Shown: one piece after another, positions 40,989-42,533 of the stretch
How the letters are laid out: every line of letters begins with the position of its first letter
Numbering within the stretch: position 1 is the first letter of the stretch
Origin: Perkinsus olseni
Lineage: Eukaryota > Perkinsozoa > Perkinsida
Direction of reading: 5' to 3'
Assembly: GCA_013115125.1 (NCBI GenBank)
Contig: JABANN010000287.1
Span: 1-42,533 of the forward strand
Length of the DNA: 42,533 nt
Position numbers and translations under genes: made by a program
The notes under the pieces: model-generated
The model's input: the letters and a program-made list of their open reading frames with translations, nothing else
Database searches by the model: none
What the model was told of the DNA's origin: nothing

Positions 40989-41010
40989 CGGGTAACTTAC
41001 CCGGGGTAAG
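40989..41010. repeat. Zigzag palindrome (centres 40996, 41003)
   Basis: CGGGTAA-c-TTACCCG overlaps CTTACCC-g-GGGTAAG; both are 7-1-7 with centres 7 nt apart. Confidence 0.95.
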
Positions 41011-41373
41011 CCTACAGTGATCCGAAGTTATTTCCCAGAGAGACGGATATGTGTTCATTAAACCACTATTGAACATCTTGGAATCTTATTTCTGAGAGCG
41101 AGTGGGCAGGCATGAGTGACGCTGATAACAGTGCTTAGACGGCCGCCCTAGCACTAAGTGGCGGTCCTCACCTCCTGTAAACCCTCTGAGTCAAGACTCC
41201 TGTCAGCCGCTCGCTTAGTGCACTCCAGCTTCGCCAGTTCCTCGACTTCCGGCGAACCTTGCTGATGATGCTCGCGAACGTATGACCCCTGTGAAAAACC
41301 AAGAGTTCTTGTTCAAGGTCTCACACAAGGCGGCATTGGAGAGAACGGTGACCACTTTCGGGACCAAAGCCTG

Positions 41374-41394
41374 CTTAGCGTCGCTAAGTTAGTG
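41374..41394. repeat. Zigzag palindrome (centres 41381, 41388)
   Basis: CTTAGCG-t-CGCTAAG is 7-1-7. The next dyad at 41388 is CTAA-g-TTAG, extended through a G-T position. The 6-mer resembles that of the site at 468. Confidence 0.85.
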
Positions 41395-41566
41395 AGAGGC
41401 CGCCCCAACTGCAGTAAGCCGAGTAAAATCGACAAGCATGCCTGGCCATGAAGTGAAGGCGATAACCAGGCCTACCGTCGGCTCTTGAATGGCTCCCGTC
41501 CTCCCTGGAAAAATGAACTGCGAGTTGAACGATACTATCAGAGCAAAAAGGGTGTCTGAGAATCTT

Positions 41567-41650
41567 TCCGCGGAAACTTTCGCGGAAAGTTTCCAAGGGA
41601 AATTTCCTAAATTTTCCGGGCGCCAGATTTTTTTGGAAAGTTTCCTGAAG
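41567..41650. repeat. Alternating GGAAA/TTTCC array
   Basis: ggaaactttc, gcggaaagtttcc, gggaaatttcc and similar runs alternate strand-wise with dyad centres about 6 nt apart near 41580. A related array lies at 42155-42260. Confidence 0.8.
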
Positions 41651-42154
41651 GGACTTTTTGAAAGTAAGGGAATTTCAACGCAGGAGATCTGGCTCATCAT
41701 CCTGCGCAGCTCCGTGAAGCGTGAGATAGGTTCCTCAGACTCTGCATGTCACGTGACAAGACATGTAAAGTGGGAGGAACATAGCTATCCGTTTGATCTG
41801 GTCTGAACATGGGAGCTGGTGGATTCTCCACAATCCACAACCACGATCTAACGACATATGATATGTCACCTATCGCAAATGTAGAAATTTGCATTCCCGT
41901 GGGGCACTTTTCCGCCCAAACCAGAATGTTCACTAGTTTGCAACCCTCGTAGAAGCATTACGGAGTGTCTGCTCTGAAAGACTGAAAAATTTCTTTTCGC
42001 AAGACCTCTGAATACCCAGAGTCCCAGGCTTCGTTCCTACTACTCCAAACGGAGCCTTCGGCCCCGGGTTCCTATCGGTGTTCGCGAGAGGCTCTCACCG
42101 ACAGCCGAGAAAGCCTTGGACCTAGCTGGGAGCATCCGAAACGGCATAGATACC

Positions 42155-42260
42155 GTTTTTCGCAAATTTCAGAAACTTTCGGAAATTTCTGGAAAAATTC
42201 CGGGAAAGATTCTTCGGGAACTTTCCGCGATTTCGGGAGTACTTTTCTCACACCTTCGGA
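42155..42260. repeat. Second GGAAA/TTTCC array
   Basis: Runs such as ctttcggaaatttctgg, aaaaattccggg and gggaactttccgcg repeat the alternating pattern of 41567-41650, with more interruptions. Confidence 0.7.
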
Positions 42261-42377
42261 TTACCTTTTTAAAACTGAGGGAAAAACCGCGAACGCAGTT
42301 CGCGAGAATTCGCAAAATCTAGAATACCACTAGGCTTCACAGGGGACTTCATTCTCTTCGTTTACTATGACTTTAAG

Positions 42378-42432
42378 AGGCTCCACAGGCGGGATTTTTG
42401 TTGAATCAACAAAAATCCCGCCTGTGGAGCCT
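42378..42432. repeat. 55-bp perfect palindrome, single-base centre
   Basis: Two 27-nt arms beginning aggctccacaggcggg are exact reverse complements around a at 42405. This is the longest palindrome in the window. Confidence 0.97.
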
Positions 42433-42533
42433 TGCCGATCGACGGCTACTAACCATAGTTAAACTACAGGGTGTTCCAATTCGATATGCAAATCACAAAA
42501 ATCAGTCTAATTCAGCACATACTACGTGTTTGA

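Larger units (their letters stand above)
39349..42533. other. Gene-free right end rich in palindromes and repeats
   Basis: I find no supported gene in 3.2 kb. The frames at 39855-40193, 41489-41806 and 42116-42322 have low complexity or no motif. The stretch contains two large palindromes, one element remnant, zigzag sites and two GGAAA/TTTCC arrays, listed separately. Confidence 0.55.

Overview
This is a nuclear segment of a unicellular eukaryote, most likely an alveolate of the genus Perkinsus. That assignment is an inference from three things: dense gt...ag introns mostly 38-50 nt long, mitochondrial and spliceosomal eukaryotic genes, and a tandem pair of secreted subtilisin-like proteases like those known from Perkinsus. 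Most genes are multi-exon, so I rebuilt them by joining frames at gt/ag junctions that keep phase and domain continuity. Starts written below are ATG unless stated.

Layout. 1-978: no gene; a four-hairpin structure. 979-3882 (-): BAR-SH3-SH3 protein. 4190-5921 (+): prohibitin-2. 6399-10537 (+): CWC27 cyclophilin of the spliceosome. 10712-12727 (+): 2-oxoglutarate/Fe(II) dioxygenase in 8 exons. 12961-14314 (+): mitochondrial FUN14 protein with an EF-hand-like loop. 14315-18335: gene-poor, with two decayed copies of one gene. 18336-22890 (+): long protein with a mitochondrial-type N-terminus and an RRM. 22925-23906 (+): unknown gene. 24746-25518 (-): small secreted protein. 26229-26780: partial copy of the RRM gene. 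27946-30437 (-): WD40 protein. 30544-33022 (-): cold-shock-domain protein. 33487-34701 (-): an uninterrupted dioxygenase. 36273-37700 and 37921-39348 (-): tandem subtilases. 39349-42533: no gene, rich in palindromes.

The genes do not form one pathway. Prohibitin, FUN14 and the RRM protein are predicted mitochondrial; CWC27, the RRM protein and the cold-shock protein act on RNA; the subtilases and the 212-residue protein are predicted secreted.

The most striking signal is structural. Non-coding DNA is scattered with perfect palindromes of odd length, each with exactly one unpaired central base. Arms run from 7 to 27 nt. I found at least 35 with arms of 7 or more by eye, against about 2.6 expected by chance. 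Many are chained as X-n-X'-n-X, with dyad centres exactly 7 nt apart, although the sequence X differs at every site. One lies inside a duplicated exon whose other copy lacks it, so it can be read as an insertion event. I know of no named element with this form.
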